A DNA stretch of 64,000 bases from Emydura subglobosa (GCA_007922225.1 ML679961.1:63483885-63547884), one strand, 5' to 3'; numbered from the stretch's first letter, positions 1 through 11,345 are shown. Numbers and translations are program-made. The notes: generated by a model not told the origin, from the sequence alone.

Positions 1-404
1 AAGTCAGGGGAGACCCAGAAGGAGTTCTCTGTGGGGATCATTGATGATGACATCTTTGAAGAAGACGAGCATTTCTTCGTGCGACTTAATAACCTCCGAG
101 TGGTTGAGACTGAGGAACCTGCAGAGCTCAACAATTTGCCATATCCAAAGGCCATACTGGCTTCTCCTTGCGTGGCCACAGTGACTATCTTGGATGATGA
201 CCATGCGGGCATTTTCACATTTGAGTGTGATGTGATGCACATCAGTGAGAGCATTGGTGTGATGGAAGTCAAAGTCCTTAGGACATCAGGTGCTCGAGGT
301 ACAGTCATAGTCCCATTTAGGACAGTAGAAGGGACAGCAAAAGGAGGTGGAGAGGATTTTGAAGATGCTTATGGGGAGTTGGAGTTCAAGAATGATGAAA
401 CTGT
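1..404 (+). CDS. SLC8A3: Sodium/calcium exchanger 3 (NCX3), internal exon, 3' part
   Basis: Frame 1 gives 134 complete codons plus the first two bases of a Val codon, starting inside the exon because the window begins mid-gene. The product exchanges Na+ for Ca2+ across the plasma membrane; this piece is from its large cytosolic regulatory loop. Residues 15-23 (DDDIFEEDE) are the acidic Ca2+-binding cluster of Calx-beta domain 1, and residues 65-67 (DDD) followed by HAG mark the domain 1 to domain 2 junction. Residues 75-135 begin Calx-beta domain 2, including ESIGVMEVKV (83-92) and GGGEDFED (115-122). The wording KEFSVGIIDDDIFEEDEHFF and ASPCVATVTILDDDHAG fits SLC8A3 better than SLC8A1 or SLC8A2. 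The stretch around residues 30-52 is the variable linker. In NCX genes this exon ends within domain 2, just before the mutually exclusive A/B exons, as here. No frameshift or premature stop is present. Paralogue choice rests on recalled family sequence, not on a search. Confidence 0.93.
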
Positions 405-410
405 GTAAGT
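405..410 (+). promoter_or_regulatory. SLC8A3: 5' splice donor of the SLC8A3 exon
   Basis: The open frame runs into CTGT|GTAAGT. GTAAGT is a full consensus donor. Splicing here leaves two bases (GT) of a valine codon, a phase-2 junction to be completed by the next exon, and the in-frame TAA at 406-408 lies in the intron. The position matches the end of the large second exon in vertebrate NCX genes. Confidence 0.93.
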
Positions 411-3119
411 ACCCCTTAATTTCTTTTACCTGTTCCAGTTAATATGTTTAACTCCAAGTTTGCCTCCATCACAGGGGAATGCAGACAACAGATAACGGGC
501 TACTTTCTCCTGCTTTCCTTCAGTTTCCATGCTTACCTCTTCCAGGCAAGAACCCTACAGCAGGATCTAAGAGGTCAAGACTTCTTGTCCCTCCTCTCCA
601 GGAATTATAAAATGGGACTTGGAAATCTCATCAATGAGAAGACCTAAAGTCCTCAGAATCATGGACTCAAACCAGTTAGTGGGACTTTGAATGGCCCCAG
701 ATGATGTGAGTAATAGCTGTAGGATCAGGCCCATTGTTGCTAAACTGAATCTCTGTTGTATAGAGATTTTTTCCATTAATCTTCTCTCCCTATCTTCCCT
801 CTGCCACCCAGCAGACAGCAAATTAAGGGCTGGATTTTCCCATGTGTTAGAAATGTTAATTATAAGTGAAGGCAGAGGGAGGAGAGGAAAAAAATCCTCT
901 ACATAGTTTTTAATGGACTCTTGAATATGCCAATTTGGGATATGGAAAGTCCTCCTGTAGTTTGGTTTTCAGTCAGATCATCCACTTCCAGGTAACTATA
1001 CGTCACTTACCTAGCAAGGGCTCTTCCCCTCCCTCAAACTACACACCTACATGTTCTGCCTGTACAACCAGCTGATCCGTGTGGTAGCTGAATCCACAAG
1101 ATTGGCAGCAAAGCGCACCACCTTGCTGGCTTATATAATATGTAAAATAATTCCAGTCTGTGTACCCCTGCAGCCTCTGCCAGGCAGTACTCTACCCATA
1201 GGACTTTTTTAGTACATGGATCTTAGCATAGGCATTGGGGGGAGAAGGGGTGGTACATTTTCAGCTTTTGGGAAGCCTTCTTATGTATCTCTGAGTAAAC
1301 TGTTCTTCCCTTTAGAGTTTATTTACTTGTGGCTTTCCCCCCTTTTAAAAAATACTTCAGTATTCTACAGTAATGGTCCAAAACGCTGCAATTCAGCACT
1401 TCCCTGTGGCTTCATGACCTAGTGTTTTCATACAAAACAAAACAGAAGCACTCCTCCAGGCAGGGGAGGGAAAGGATTGCATGGCCTCTAATGGTGTGAG
1501 CCAGTCCTGTTAATTCAGCTGTTTCATTATGTACAAAAGTAGCTGATGATGTGAGAGTAGTGAGTAATAAAGACCTAATTGCTTTAACTACCTTCCATTA
1601 ACATTAGTGGCGAAGAGGAAGAATCTGTTCAGAGAGTAGGGGGAGGTGGTGTATGGACATGATGCTAACATTCCCTAATGCTGAGACTTTAGGTGCTTCT
1701 GGTTAACATCCAATCACTTGAGAAATCAAAGGAAGAATTGTGCTGACTCGCAAATGGCAGCAGGGAAAGGAAATTACTGTAGCAAGCCTCCTTATACAAT
1801 ATACATGTAGATGCTGGTACACTGAGCTACACAGCAGGGATGCCTGAACTCTGGTATCTTCCCATAGTCTGTGCCTACCTGTCATATTTTTTTTAAATCC
1901 AGTTGATGTCCACAACCCTGGTATTCAATTGTACTTGCATGTTCTTCCTTGATAGATGAACAGAAGTTGCTGGTTGGCTGAGCTCACCAACAGTAAAAAT
2001 AGGCTTGGAAGGATTAGATTTGTGGTGATAAATATCTGTATCACTGTACACACACACACTTTCTACCAATAATTGGAATTGACAGATATGCAAAGAAAGA
2101 AAAATGCTGATTGAAAACTTATTAGTTTGACTTAAGGATATAGACTTGGTATATTTTGAGGTGATGTTGACAATTTGTGTTTTAATGGTTATCAAGCTTT
2201 AACTTTTTGAATCTCAACATCTACTGTCATTAAATAATTGTCTGACACCTCCCAGGCTTTCCTGCAACTGTGAAAAATTTAAATCGATAACAATAGAAAA
2301 AATACTTAAAAATAAACCTTGACATGATCTGTCAAAATTCTGAAAATAAACAAATTGAATCATGCCAAGCCTGAATAAAAGATTGAAGGTGGTGATCAGC
2401 TTTGTCCTCAGCTTGCTGCTCCAGGGAGAAAGCGACCATGCATGGGTCACAGTGCCAGACTCTGCTACTACAACTGGCCCTCAAGCTGCACTCTCTGGAC
2501 AAAGTAGACCAGTCTCATCTATTCAGTTAAAATCTGTTGTGCTGTGTGACCCACTTAAAACATAGTTTAGCTCTAAGGGTGTGAGGCACAACCATGTTTT
2601 AACTGAGTTCTTCAACATGGTAGATATTACTGGGGCAGTTGGAGCCCAACAGCCTGGATTACTGACAAAACTAATTTAAACACTGTAATATTCCAACCAG
2701 CCCCTCCTCTGTCACTGAAACTTTTTTCTTTACAAAGTAGGATAGCATTTTAAGGTCCTGTTCTTGCTATTACTAAACTGCTTTAAGCTAAACGATATTG
2801 AACAGAACCATCTTTGAGTCTGTTCTCCAAGATGGAGTCAAATGCACTTGCTCTCAACAAGTGCCGCCAGTTACAACACTTCTCCCTGACACAGACAAAT
2901 CACAATTCTCTTTTTGTAGTGGAGATAGAACACACTCCAAGACAGTAGATTCCCATGTGTACTTCAAAATGGAATTGTGTTGGGGGATAAATATAGTGTA
3001 ACTAAGCCACCTTGCCCTTGAGAACTGATACTAGCTAGTCATGGGTAAACCTCCGAATGGCTGAAGTTTGACTTTGAATAAGCACTAGCAATTCCAGATG
3101 TTGATTCAGACATTAGACA
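411..3119. other. Intron stretch, no recognised repeat
   Basis: I see no transposon ends, SINE boxes or coding domain here. Short runs include a CA tract near 2049-2060 and AT-rich sequence around 2270-2350. The open frames here are short and show no domain. It may be unique intron or very old repeat. Confidence 0.5.
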
Positions 3120-3120
3120 A

Positions 3121-3190
3121 ATCCTGAGCTGGTGTAAGCCACTGAAGTCAATGGAGATGCATTTGCTTATACCATGGCTGCATTTAGCCC
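3121..3190. repeat. Short near-palindromic dispersed repeat (TTGAAGTCAATGG-core type)
   Basis: Starts with AGCTGGTGTAAGCC, has a central CTGAAGTCAATGG, and ends with a degraded mirror of the left arm (GCTTATACCATGG). The same layout recurs near 13173, 28373, 38949 and 53137, which supports a dispersed family. It is non-coding. Confidence 0.5.
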
Positions 3191-3777
3191 TGCAAGCCTC
3201 TTGGAACCTTTGTGAGGGAGGACGTTGTAGTCAGATTTTTCTATAATTCCTGTTTTCCACTGGTCACAAAGTGCAGTGAGCACAGCTTTTGTTGCTATAC
3301 TGCAAGAGTTTAGCTTACAGACTCAGCTGGAAATAGCAAGTGCAGAGACATGAGTTGGGACCAAAGTGGTGGTGGTTTTGGGGCAGATGTTCAGCCTAGA
3401 AACAGGCTAAGGTGGAGAATTCAAATTCCACATCTGACCTTTAGCAGAGATCAGCGTTGCTCAGATCCCAGGTTTTGGATTGGACTCATCTCTAGTTTAG
3501 GGATGTATATGATTATTTTATGTAAAACGCTTCACTCATCCCAAATGTTAAAGTGCGGAGGAGGTAAAGTGATCTTTTTATCACCACCATGTTGTATGAA
3601 AACACTGGGTCAATAAACTACCTATCTTCACTCACTATGGATTTGCTATCGGATTCCCCACTTTTCCCACCACCCCTTTATTCTCTTTGCAGTACCATTG
3701 TTAAGGGGTCTTTCCCTCATGGAGGAGGGAAGACCAATAACACCCACACACACGTGCTCCATTCCTGCAAACACTTA

Positions 3778-4019
3778 GGGTATGTCTACATTGCGATAAA
3801 ACACCCACACAGCTGACTCAGGCTTGCAGGGCTTGTGCTGTGGGGCTGTTAAATTGCAGTGTAGATCCTTGGGCTCCGGGACCCCACAAAGGGGGAGGGT
3901 TCCAGAACCTAGGCTCCAGCCCAAACGTCTACACTGCAATTTTATAGCTTGCGTCCTGCGAACCTGAGTCAGCTGACACAGGCCAGCCGAGGGTGTTTTA
4001 TCGCAGAGTAGACATTCCC
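3778..4019. mobile_element. PIF/Harbinger-like MITE, TTA target duplication
   Basis: Begins GGGTATGTCTACATTGCG and ends with the inverted counterpart (CGCAGAGTAGACATTCCC). It is flanked by TTA at 3775-3777 and TTA at 4020-4022. Subterminal sequence is also inverted (ATAAAACACCC against GGGTGTTTTAT). There is no transposase frame, so it is non-autonomous. A TTA duplication with such ends is characteristic of PIF/Harbinger MITEs such as the Chompy elements of crocodilians and turtles; that family name is from memory. Confidence 0.85.
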
Positions 4020-4250
4020 TTAAGTGTGTATGTAGGTATTTGTGGAAGTGCCGCTAAAGAGATCTCCAGGCCCTCTGACTATGTAGGTTGAAGTAATTTG
4101 CACGCTAAGAAGCTAGAGAAGGGTGAGAGCTTGTAAATTGAACTGTAAATGTCAATTTACACTCGCTTCTGGCTCTTGGTGGGTAAGTTACTGATTTAGA
4201 CTCCATTATATGTTGGCAGACTGAGTGTAAGCAGCAATAACGGAGTCTGA

Positions 4251-4466
4251 GGCCTGGTCTACACTGCCGCCAGCAGTAATGTAGCTCACGTATCTCCTGT
4301 CAGCGTACTTATGTTGTCGTACTGTGACATCTTCATGATGTTGCATTAATGGGAGACACTTTCCTGCCAACGCAACCTTACTCCTTTTGGGGAGGTGGAT
4401 TACCGGCATTGACCGGAGAGGCCATCTGGGATCAATCACTGCAGAGCCCACAGTGTAGACATACCT
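4251..4466. mobile_element. PIF/Harbinger-like MITE, TGA target duplication
   Basis: Left end GGCCTGGTCTACACTGCC and right end CACAGTGTAGACATACC are inverted relative to each other. The flanks are TGA (4248-4250) and TGA (4467-4469). It is non-coding, 216 bp, and sits six bases left of a second related element. Confidence 0.75.
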
Positions 4467-4472
4467 TGAGAG

Positions 4473-4697
4473 TAGGGGCTAGTCTACATTTAAAATTTAC
4501 AGTGGCACAGCTGTATCAGTCCTGCTGTGCTGCTGTAAGAGCGCGTGTGTAGCCACGTTATGTGGGTGGGAGAGCATCTCCCGCCAACATAGTGCTATCC
4601 ACACAAGCGCTTATGCTGGCAAAACTTATGTCACTCAGAGTGTTTTTTCACCAAGCTTGGCAACAAGTTTTGCCAGAATAAGTGCTAGTGTAGGCCT
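4473..4697. mobile_element. PIF/Harbinger-like MITE, same subfamily as 24412-24645
   Basis: Starts near TAGGGGCTAGTCTACATT and ends near CTAGTGTAGGCC. Internally it shares the order CAGCTGT, then GGGAGA, then CCAACATAGTGCTATCCAC with the copy at 24412-24645. The ends are diverged, and I could not fix the target duplication. Confidence 0.6.
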
Positions 4698-5346
4698 AAG
4701 AGTGTCTACATTAAAGTGAGGGGCTCGGAATTCCACATCACCTCTGCACTGAACACTGCATTCTATCATATCCCTAGAGCCAATAGCTGGATGATTACCT
4801 TGAACGTTTTCCCTTGCTCTGCTCTTTTTGAGGGAATTTCATTTCAATTTAAAAAGATAAAACAAACTGCCTCAGTTTTTGAAAAAGGGAATGTCCCTAG
4901 GGAATGAGGGATTAAAAATAGCTGAGCTAATGCATAAATTAAAGTGTGAGAGGGATATGGATCCTGCCACGGGGTCTTGCTTATTGCTTCTGTAATTCTC
5001 TCAAGGCTTATATGGTCAAAGTTTCCTTGCCTGTATATTGGGTGGGAGCGGGGAGTGAGCAGACTTCTCCTGATGTGTGAAACAATGCTTTTATTATCCT
5101 GCCGAGTGTGTGTGTGTGTGTGTGTGTGGGGGGGGGTGTTGCTGTGTACCACAGTACATAACCCTGCACTCTACTATCTAATGAGAAAAGTGAGTAATCA
5201 CAAAAACCTCAGACTCATGGTGTTATAACATTTAAAAAAATAAAATGACACTTTTGTTATTTCCAAATGACAACTTCTAACACAGACGCTTCTGGTTGTC
5301 TCTTGCCATGTTACATAACTTAAATATCTGATATGAGAATTAGCAT
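4698..5346. other. Intron stretch with one GT microsatellite
   Basis: No transposon recognised. Sequence at 4701-4735 (GTGTCTACATTAAAG) may be a degraded continuation of the preceding MITE cluster. The GT tract is listed separately. Confidence 0.4.
5105..5136. repeat. (GT)n microsatellite followed by G run
   Basis: About twelve GT units run directly into nine G residues. It is an alternating purine-pyrimidine tract and likely polymorphic. Confidence 0.95.
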
Positions 5347-5354
5347 CTCTAGTC

Positions 5355-5648
5355 CAGTGACACTCAGACTGAGGCTCGCGAGCCGCAAGTGGCTCTTTAA
5401 TGTGTTTTCTGAAGCTCTTTGCAGCACATGATAGTAAAACACTTGTGTGATTTAATTATTAACCAATCGGGATGCTTTTATTATGTTGTTAACCAATTGT
5501 AGTTGATAAACAAATAATACTTGGTCAGTCGATTTGCTGTGAGAACCTAAAATAGTAAATGAAATAGTGAATTCGCACTACTGTGGCTCTTTGGGGTAAT
5601 TTTGGTCACTAATTTGGCTCCTGAACCACTGAGGTCTGAGTATCACTG
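5355..5648. mobile_element. Non-autonomous hAT element with exact 8-bp target duplication
   Basis: Begins CAGTGACACTCAGACTGAGG and ends GAGGTCTGAGTATCACTG, an imperfect terminal inverted repeat. It is flanked on both sides by CTCTAGTC (5347-5354 and 5649-5656). An identical 8-bp duplication with CAGTG...CACTG ends is diagnostic of hAT transposition. The 294-bp body has no transposase frame and is AT-rich. Confidence 0.9.
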
Positions 5649-5656
5649 CTCTAGTC

Positions 5657-6540
5657 TGTTAAAAGGATACAGTCAAATTGATTAGGCCCAACGTTTAAGT
5701 TTTATAAAAGGTTAAAAAATCAAAACAAACAAAAGCCCTAAGATGACTAGAAACATTTCCATGACATATCTTAAAGTTTTGTTTTTTAGATGGAGGGAAG
5801 TGAGGCTTGTTGAGGGCATGTAAGTCTACCCCACCCAGCAGCATCTGAAACTGAAACACAGTAGTGCTGTGCTAATGCAGGAGAATCAGAAGTGAAATCA
5901 ACCCATCTAGTTTCTAGTGAAAGTCATGGAAGAAAACCAACAGCATCAGTGGTGCAAAACAAACTGTGTGGGTTTTTTGTTTTAAGGTTTTCGCTTTGCA
6001 TAATAGTGTTGCTAGTAACATGGAAGGAATTTGTATAACAAGATTCCGGGATTGTCATTCTGAAGCCTAGAATGTCTGGCTGAGTCCGTGTGGAGCAAAT
6101 GAAATAGCTACAAGTCTGGATGCAAGCTTTCTGTTCAGCAGATGGCTAGCTGCAGTCGTCATTGGGATTCGTGGTCTGCTCCTGTCCAATTTTTAAGTTC
6201 TCAGTGTTTTGAATTTATGACCTATGCCTGTGTGATGTGCAGTAAGGCAGATATCCATGCCATGCCAAGAGTCCTAAAGAGGTAACTCAACCAATCTCCA
6301 CCCTTACTCTATGGCTAATATGTATGCAACAGTTTCCGTTGTTGTCAGAGGCAGACTGCACGGATAGAGGATTACTTGACCTAACTGCCACCTGCACAAA
6401 TATACAAAGCTCCCAGCCCTCCCCCCGCAGACTCGCATCTCCCAGCACAACCCACTGACACAAGTCAATGCAATCACCCACCTGATGATACAACCAGTGC
6501 ACACACAAACTCAAAACACACTTACCCTCATCACAACTAC
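5657..6540. other. Intron stretch, no recognised repeat
   Basis: Nothing assignable. The region 6640-6740, after the next element, is notably A/C-rich with repeated CACA steps. Confidence 0.4.
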
Positions 6541-6642
6541 GGTGACCAGCTAGCAAGTGTGAAAAATTGAGATGGGGGAAAAGGGGGGGCTAATAGGCAC
6601 CTATATAAGAAAAAGGCCCAAAACTCAGGACATCTGGTCACG
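6541..6642 (-). mobile_element. Short MITE with GGTGACCAG ends (copy 1)
   Basis: Starts GGTGACCAGCTAGCAAGTGTG and ends GGACATCTGGTCAC. Internal landmarks (AAAAATTGAG, AATAGGCACCTATATAAG) are the reverse complement of those at 60904-61018. The segment matching ACAGTCCCGATATTCGG of the other copy is deleted here. The superfamily is not certain; ends followed by TA suggest a Tc1/mariner-type or hAT-type MITE. Confidence 0.75.
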
Positions 6643-6756
6643 CTAATCACAGCACACACCGCTCATTTACCACCAGAAAAAATCCACATAACTCTCTCAG
6701 ATAGCACAAATCCACACAACAACCTCACCTATCACTCTGATATTTCCAGAGAGGTA

Positions 6757-6830
6757 GCTGTGTTAGTCTGTTTTTAGCAAAACAGCGAGATTTGTCTTTA
6801 AAGTGCCACAGAATTCTTGCTGTTTTACTC
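6757..6830 (+). repeat. Dispersed sauropsid repeat fragment (GTAGCTGTGTTAGTCTGT)
   Basis: GGTAGCTGTGTTAGTCTGT, then GCAAAACAGCGAG, then AAAGTGCCACAGAATTCTTGCTG match, from memory, a very abundant reptile interspersed repeat. I recognise the motif order but not the formal family name. It is truncated on both sides. Confidence 0.5.
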
Positions 6831-7699
6831 TATTTGACTTTTTTATACATGTGACTTTATGAATTACATTCATGTGACAGCACAGACGTTCAGTTACTAG
6901 CAAGATCTTAATTTATAATTATCTTGGCTGTATACCTTTTTGCATTTGCCTATGGGTCAGTTTGGAATGATGCATCTGCTATTAGAAGCAAATTTGGATG
7001 TCAGTTGGAAGACTACGGACCAAATTATAATCTATGTTCCTTGCTGTAATCTCCCAGATTTCAACCTAGAGTTAGGGCAATAAATATTTGGTTGCTTGCC
7101 CTCATCATTAGTATTGGAGATGTTTGTGGGATCCACAGTGGTGCATGGTTGGAGATTAATTTTTTGTTGGGGACAAGGAAGAGTTTCTTTCCCTCAGCAG
7201 CATAGCTATTTGCCACAATTTCAAGGTTTTGTAAGCAGTATTTTATGGATCAGAAAGGGGTATTAGGTGTCAGAAGAAGCTGTAATGTTAAACTGGTAGC
7301 AAATGGTCTGCTAACCCTCTCAGCAAAGCAAGCAGCACTGAGATTTTGGATGAAATGTGTGGTAACATGTGGCCACTTGTGTGTGGTTTTTATGCAAAGC
7401 TTGCAATAAAGGCATATGTAGCGGAGAGGCTGAAAGGATCTACTACTTCCTGTTCCTCCACTAACAAAATCATTTTTGGAGACCTCAATTAAGACTGAGC
7501 TCTGGCTGTGGCCTAAACAACACTGCCCTTCAATATTTTTGGGGATGCATTTTTTTGAAGCACTGAATAACTACAATTACTAGGGAGCAGGGGTTGTTTG
7601 TAAGGTACATGTGACCCTTCTCATTCACTTCTCCCCAGAGATTTTTGAGTCTGAGTTGCATTGCCACCCAGCTTCTGTGTGAGAGGCTGGGGCTGCCAT
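6831..7699. other. Intron stretch, no recognised repeat
   Basis: No inverted termini, polymerase III boxes or domain-bearing frame were seen. Confidence 0.4.
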
Positions 7700-7724
7700 A
7701 CTGAATCACTACACATGTGGATGT

Positions 7725-7816
7725 AAGCCCTGGGGAGTAGGGATTGTCTTCTTGCCGTTTGTGCACCTAGCGCTATGGGGCTGGAGCACTAAGTGTTGTT
7801 GCAATACAAATAATAT
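7725..7816 (-). repeat. Antisense fragment of the ATTATTTGTATT dispersed repeat
   Basis: Reading the minus strand gives ATTATTTGTATTGCAACA, then CCCCATAGCGCTAGGTGC, then a GGCAAGAAGACAATCC segment. This parallels the plus-strand copy at 59131-59383 (ATTATTTGTATTGCTGCAGC, GCTGTGCCAGGCAC, AACAAAAAGATAATC). Both are degraded members of one family. Confidence 0.6.
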
Positions 7817-8370
7817 ATTCCCCTTTATTTGGGCTTTGAAAATCACCTCCTTGCCTGCTAAAGCAATTGCATAGAACACAGGAAGTTCAGAGGACAGGGG
7901 ACCCGGGGGGAGGAAGGAAAATGGAATGAGGTGGCTGACTATTAGCTGTTTGGAAAAGACCATGGTGAAGCTTGATGTAGCCACTTGTTTCTTTTCTATA
8001 ATTCACTTTTGCAGGAAACAGTGCCATTTTCAGGTTGATAGACCACACAGCTGAGACTGTGATGATTTGAGATTTGAGATGTCTAGTTGGGAGGCTCTTC
8101 CTGTCCTAGGTTCTTCCTCCTCCATAACTCAACACCATGATGAGCCATCTCAGACTCGATGGGCTTCTTCCCACCCTTCGATCACTGGTTGTGGGTGATG
8201 GTCTGAAAAACTCTCTCCATTACTCCAGGTTTTACAACTTTAATTGCAGTTTATTTTATTCTCCCCATTTTAATTTTAATCACAGAAATCAAAGGTGTGA
8301 CATGCTCCAAATTAATTCAGAGACCTGTGTTGGCTAGTTGTAGGCTGGGGTGATTTCAGACTAATTGAAT

Positions 8371-8374
8371 AATA

Positions 8375-8405
<31 letters not shown>

Positions 8406-8410
8406 TTTTT
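8371..8410. repeat. (AT)n microsatellite plus T run
   Basis: Thirteen or so AT units (8371-8396) continue into fourteen T residues. It abuts the CR1 fragment that follows. Confidence 0.95.
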
Positions 8411-8419
8411 GGAAAGACC

Positions 8420-8655
8420 TGAAGGAACTATTATGATAATCTAATCTGACCTTGTGCTTACCAGGCCCAAGAATATCCCTCGGTAATTCCTGCTATGATC
8501 TTAATTTGTGGCTGAACTAGAGCATCTCTTTAAAATAAAGATGGAAATATTTGTTAGAGACCCCAAGTGATGGAGAATTTACCATCTCTCCTGGTTCATT
8601 TGTTCCCAGGGTTAGTTACTCTCCCTGTCAGAATTCACATTTTTCCTTCCCACAG
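8420..8655 (-). mobile_element. CR1 LINE 3' fragment, antisense
   Basis: Plus-strand landmarks in order are AATCTAATCTGACCTTGTGC, AACTAGAGCATCTCTTT, AGTGATGGAGAATTTACCA and GGTTAGTTACTCTCCCTGT. This is the usual reverse-complement order of sauropsid CR1-type 3' tails. The copy at 25143-25258 shares the last three landmarks. It is highly diverged, so old. Confidence 0.6.
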
Positions 8656-9535
8656 CTTTGTTGCTATCTATCATGTACTTCTAGTTTATCCCTCCAGTCT
8701 CTTCCTCTTACCCTCACCTCACCCATCAGCATGCAGACTCACTCTTGCCTTCTCATCCTTCTCTAATAAAAGAGAGGTGACTCTGATCTTGGGCTCCATC
8801 TCTTACTCAGATTAAGTAGTATAGTACCAGCTCTGCTCTCTGGTTCTGCCCCGGGACGTTGTGCTCCTATATAATGCTCTTAAAGGAGCAGTCCCTGGGC
8901 TATTCTGTTGCCAGGTTTGATGGTTTCCGAAAGAAGAAGGCGCCAGCACATCTGCTCCCTAGCTTTAGTCAGCCCACTTGCCTGTCCAAATTCCTGCCCA
9001 CTCCATGCAACAAGTTTCTCCCAAGCCCTAATTTAGCAATGTGTGCTGGTGGTCTCCCAGCATATCACTAGTGTGAAAGATGTTCTGTTTAGTTCTTGCT
9101 CTGAAGTTCCCTTAGGTATTGTTAAGACTGCTCATTCCTACATAACTTAACTCAAGCCGTGTATATTTATTACACTCCACCGAGATTTCTGTGTGGGCCG
9201 ACCAGCTGAGAATTAGTATGAGGTGCTGGTGGAGTGTCACAGGAGCGTATAAAATCAGGCTGCAGAAATATGAGACTGAGACCATCATGTGAACAAAAGA
9301 AGCACTGAGCTGACTTTTACCCTCTCATAGTTTTGGTGACAGGTGTTGAGTAGAGATACGTGCCACCTGTCCACGAGAAGAACAAATGACATCCTGTCTG
9401 GGGCTATGACTTGTTGCCCATCAAAGGCATTTGGCTGTATTATGTGAATGCATCAAATAAGGGGGTGTTTAAAACCCCAGTTTAAACTCAGCCTTTAGTC
9501 AAATTCAAATTAGAGAGCGAGGCATAAATGTGGAC
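8656..9535. other. Intron stretch, no recognised repeat
   Basis: C/T-rich sequence at 8680-8770 on the plus strand; otherwise nothing assignable. Confidence 0.4.
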
Positions 9536-9621
9536 TGGATCCTGCGCGGTATTAACTCACTCAACTAGCAATGAAGTCAATGGGAGTACAAAGTGCTCAG
9601 CACCCTGCAGCATCGGGCCCT
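9536..9621. repeat. Near-palindromic dispersed repeat (TGAAGTCAATGGGAGT core)
   Basis: Runs from TGGATCCTGCGCGG through ATGAAGTCAATGGGAGT to CCCTGCAGCATCGGGCCC. The GGATCCTGC start and GCATCGGGCC end are mirrored arms. Confidence 0.55.
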
Positions 9622-10102
9622 AGATGCGGAAGAGATTAGACTATTTTGTGGAGACATGTGTATTCATAATTCTAGAGAGAGCGCTGGGAACTTTCCCATG
9701 CCAAAATCGGCAGCCCCAAAGTGGATTAAAAAGGTTAATCTCAATGCAGGTCAAAAACTAATTTACTGTGGGTTGGGTTCAGTTCAATTCAATCTGATTA
9801 CCTGAAGTATCTCAATGAAATGTGAGTGGTAGTGACACATGGTGCAGCCCTATGGCTTTTGAAAAGTTGGCAGCCATGCACTTTGCACACATGCCTTCAA
9901 AGGCTGATGTACAGACTCTCCTTTTGTTTTCCCTGCACACTAGGATGAAGAGAATTTGCTCCTAGATTTTTATTTTTAGGTAGTGCCTGCCACAGTCTTT
10001 GGCACCTCCACCTGTATTCCCTTCTATGGTATAGCAAGGGCACCATCCACCCTCAGGCTTCCAGCTCCTCAGGTCTTGCCTTTCTTGGGTGGAGACCCAT
10101 GT

Positions 10103-10176
10103 CTTTCTGCCTCCTGGATGGGATATCTCCAGGCTGCCTCCAGTTCTTTCTGCCTCCAGCTGGGATATCTCCAGTT
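10103..10176. repeat. 43-bp tandem duplication
   Basis: CTTTCTGCCTCC followed by TGGGATATCTCCAG occurs at 10103 and again at 10146, a period of 43 bp, slightly diverged. It lies within or next to the LTR-like segment. Confidence 0.6.
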
Positions 10177-10920
10177 CCCTGTCATCATTGTGTTGTTTTC
10201 AGCAAGATACTCTGCCTAAATAGGCTGGTTTACTTTCCCTTCAGAGACTAACAACAGAGTAATCACCCACCATTATAAGGTACCAGACAGCACTTCCTAT
10301 GCCAGCCCATCAAAAGGTAAAGGCATTAGAGAGAAAACATATTAAAAATAATAAAACATACATACATGCTAATAAGCTTATCAGAGCTCACTCCAACCCT
10401 AACCTGGGCCCTGGCTGGAGCAGTCTTTCAGAACCCCACTCAAGGGATTTCATTGTGGTTGCAAGTTCATCACAGCTCCAGCTCAGACCAAGCACACTCA
10501 TGACATGTGTAGTCCACTCTTTAGACAACTTCAGATCAAAGATCTGTGAACTTCCAGAGCAGGTAATGAGCAGACAATTGTTTTCTCTTCCCAGGATGTA
10601 GCTTCAAAAGGATGGCTCCAAAGTGGGTCATTGGCATTCCCTTTACCCCCTAGGTATTTCCTTGGAAATCCACTTTATGCACATTATTCCAAAAAGTCCT
10701 TTGAAGTTCCTCATAGCTCCCTGAGAATGAGTTAATCCAGTCTTCCTGCTCAAGAGGTTCCACACAATTCCATAATAGTACATAAACATTTGCATTTTGC
10801 ATGCAATAGATCCTAAAGGTTTTAAACCTAACTCATGAATGTTAAACTTTATTGATTTAAGTTAATCTTAATTCCATAATATTGGTCCAGGATATTGCAG
10901 GATATTTCCAGTCTGTCACA
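10150..10920 (-). mobile_element. Probable antisense LTR-retroelement fragment
   Basis: On the minus strand it begins TGTGACAGACTGGAAATA at 10920, the TG start expected of an LTR. It continues through CAATAAAGTTTAAC and a later GCTTATTAGCATGTATGTAT segment. That order resembles turtle LTR elements I know. No gag, pol or env reading frame is visible and no second LTR was found, so this would be a solo or partial LTR. The left boundary is uncertain. Confidence 0.4.
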
Positions 10921-11292
10921 GTGTCATCCTTTGACAAATGTGTCTTTGCGGTGGGTTAGGGCCAGGAACTGGCTGGCTTGGGTGATGTGTAATGAGACCT
11001 GACATTCAATTTTGACTGTGGACTTCTTGAGACGGTTCTGGATCCTCAGGGAAAGAAATACGGAATTGAAAGAATTTGATTTGCACATAGAATCCTCAAC
11101 AATTCACCTCCTCAATCTAGGTGATCTGGAGAACCTACGTGACTCTGTGTTGGAGGAAGGTGAAGAGGTGCAAGGAAGATACAATGCATGGGTACCAAGA
11201 ATGGGCTTCCTTCTCCACTGTCTTGTCTTTTGTGGATAGTCATTTACATCCCCAAAGAATGGGTGTAAAATGCTACCATTCTGACTGGGCAC

Positions 11293-11345
11293 ACGTGGCA
11301 CGGGTGTAAGTGACTGCAGAAGATGCAAGGCAGTGGAGAATGAGG
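11293..11345. repeat. Partial near-palindromic repeat (GGAGAATGAGGCCC end)
   Basis: GTGTAAGTGACTGCAG then GCAAGGCAGTGGAGAATGAG corresponds to the right arm of the element at 24839-25003 (GTAGCAGAGAATCAGGCCC). Confidence 0.4.
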
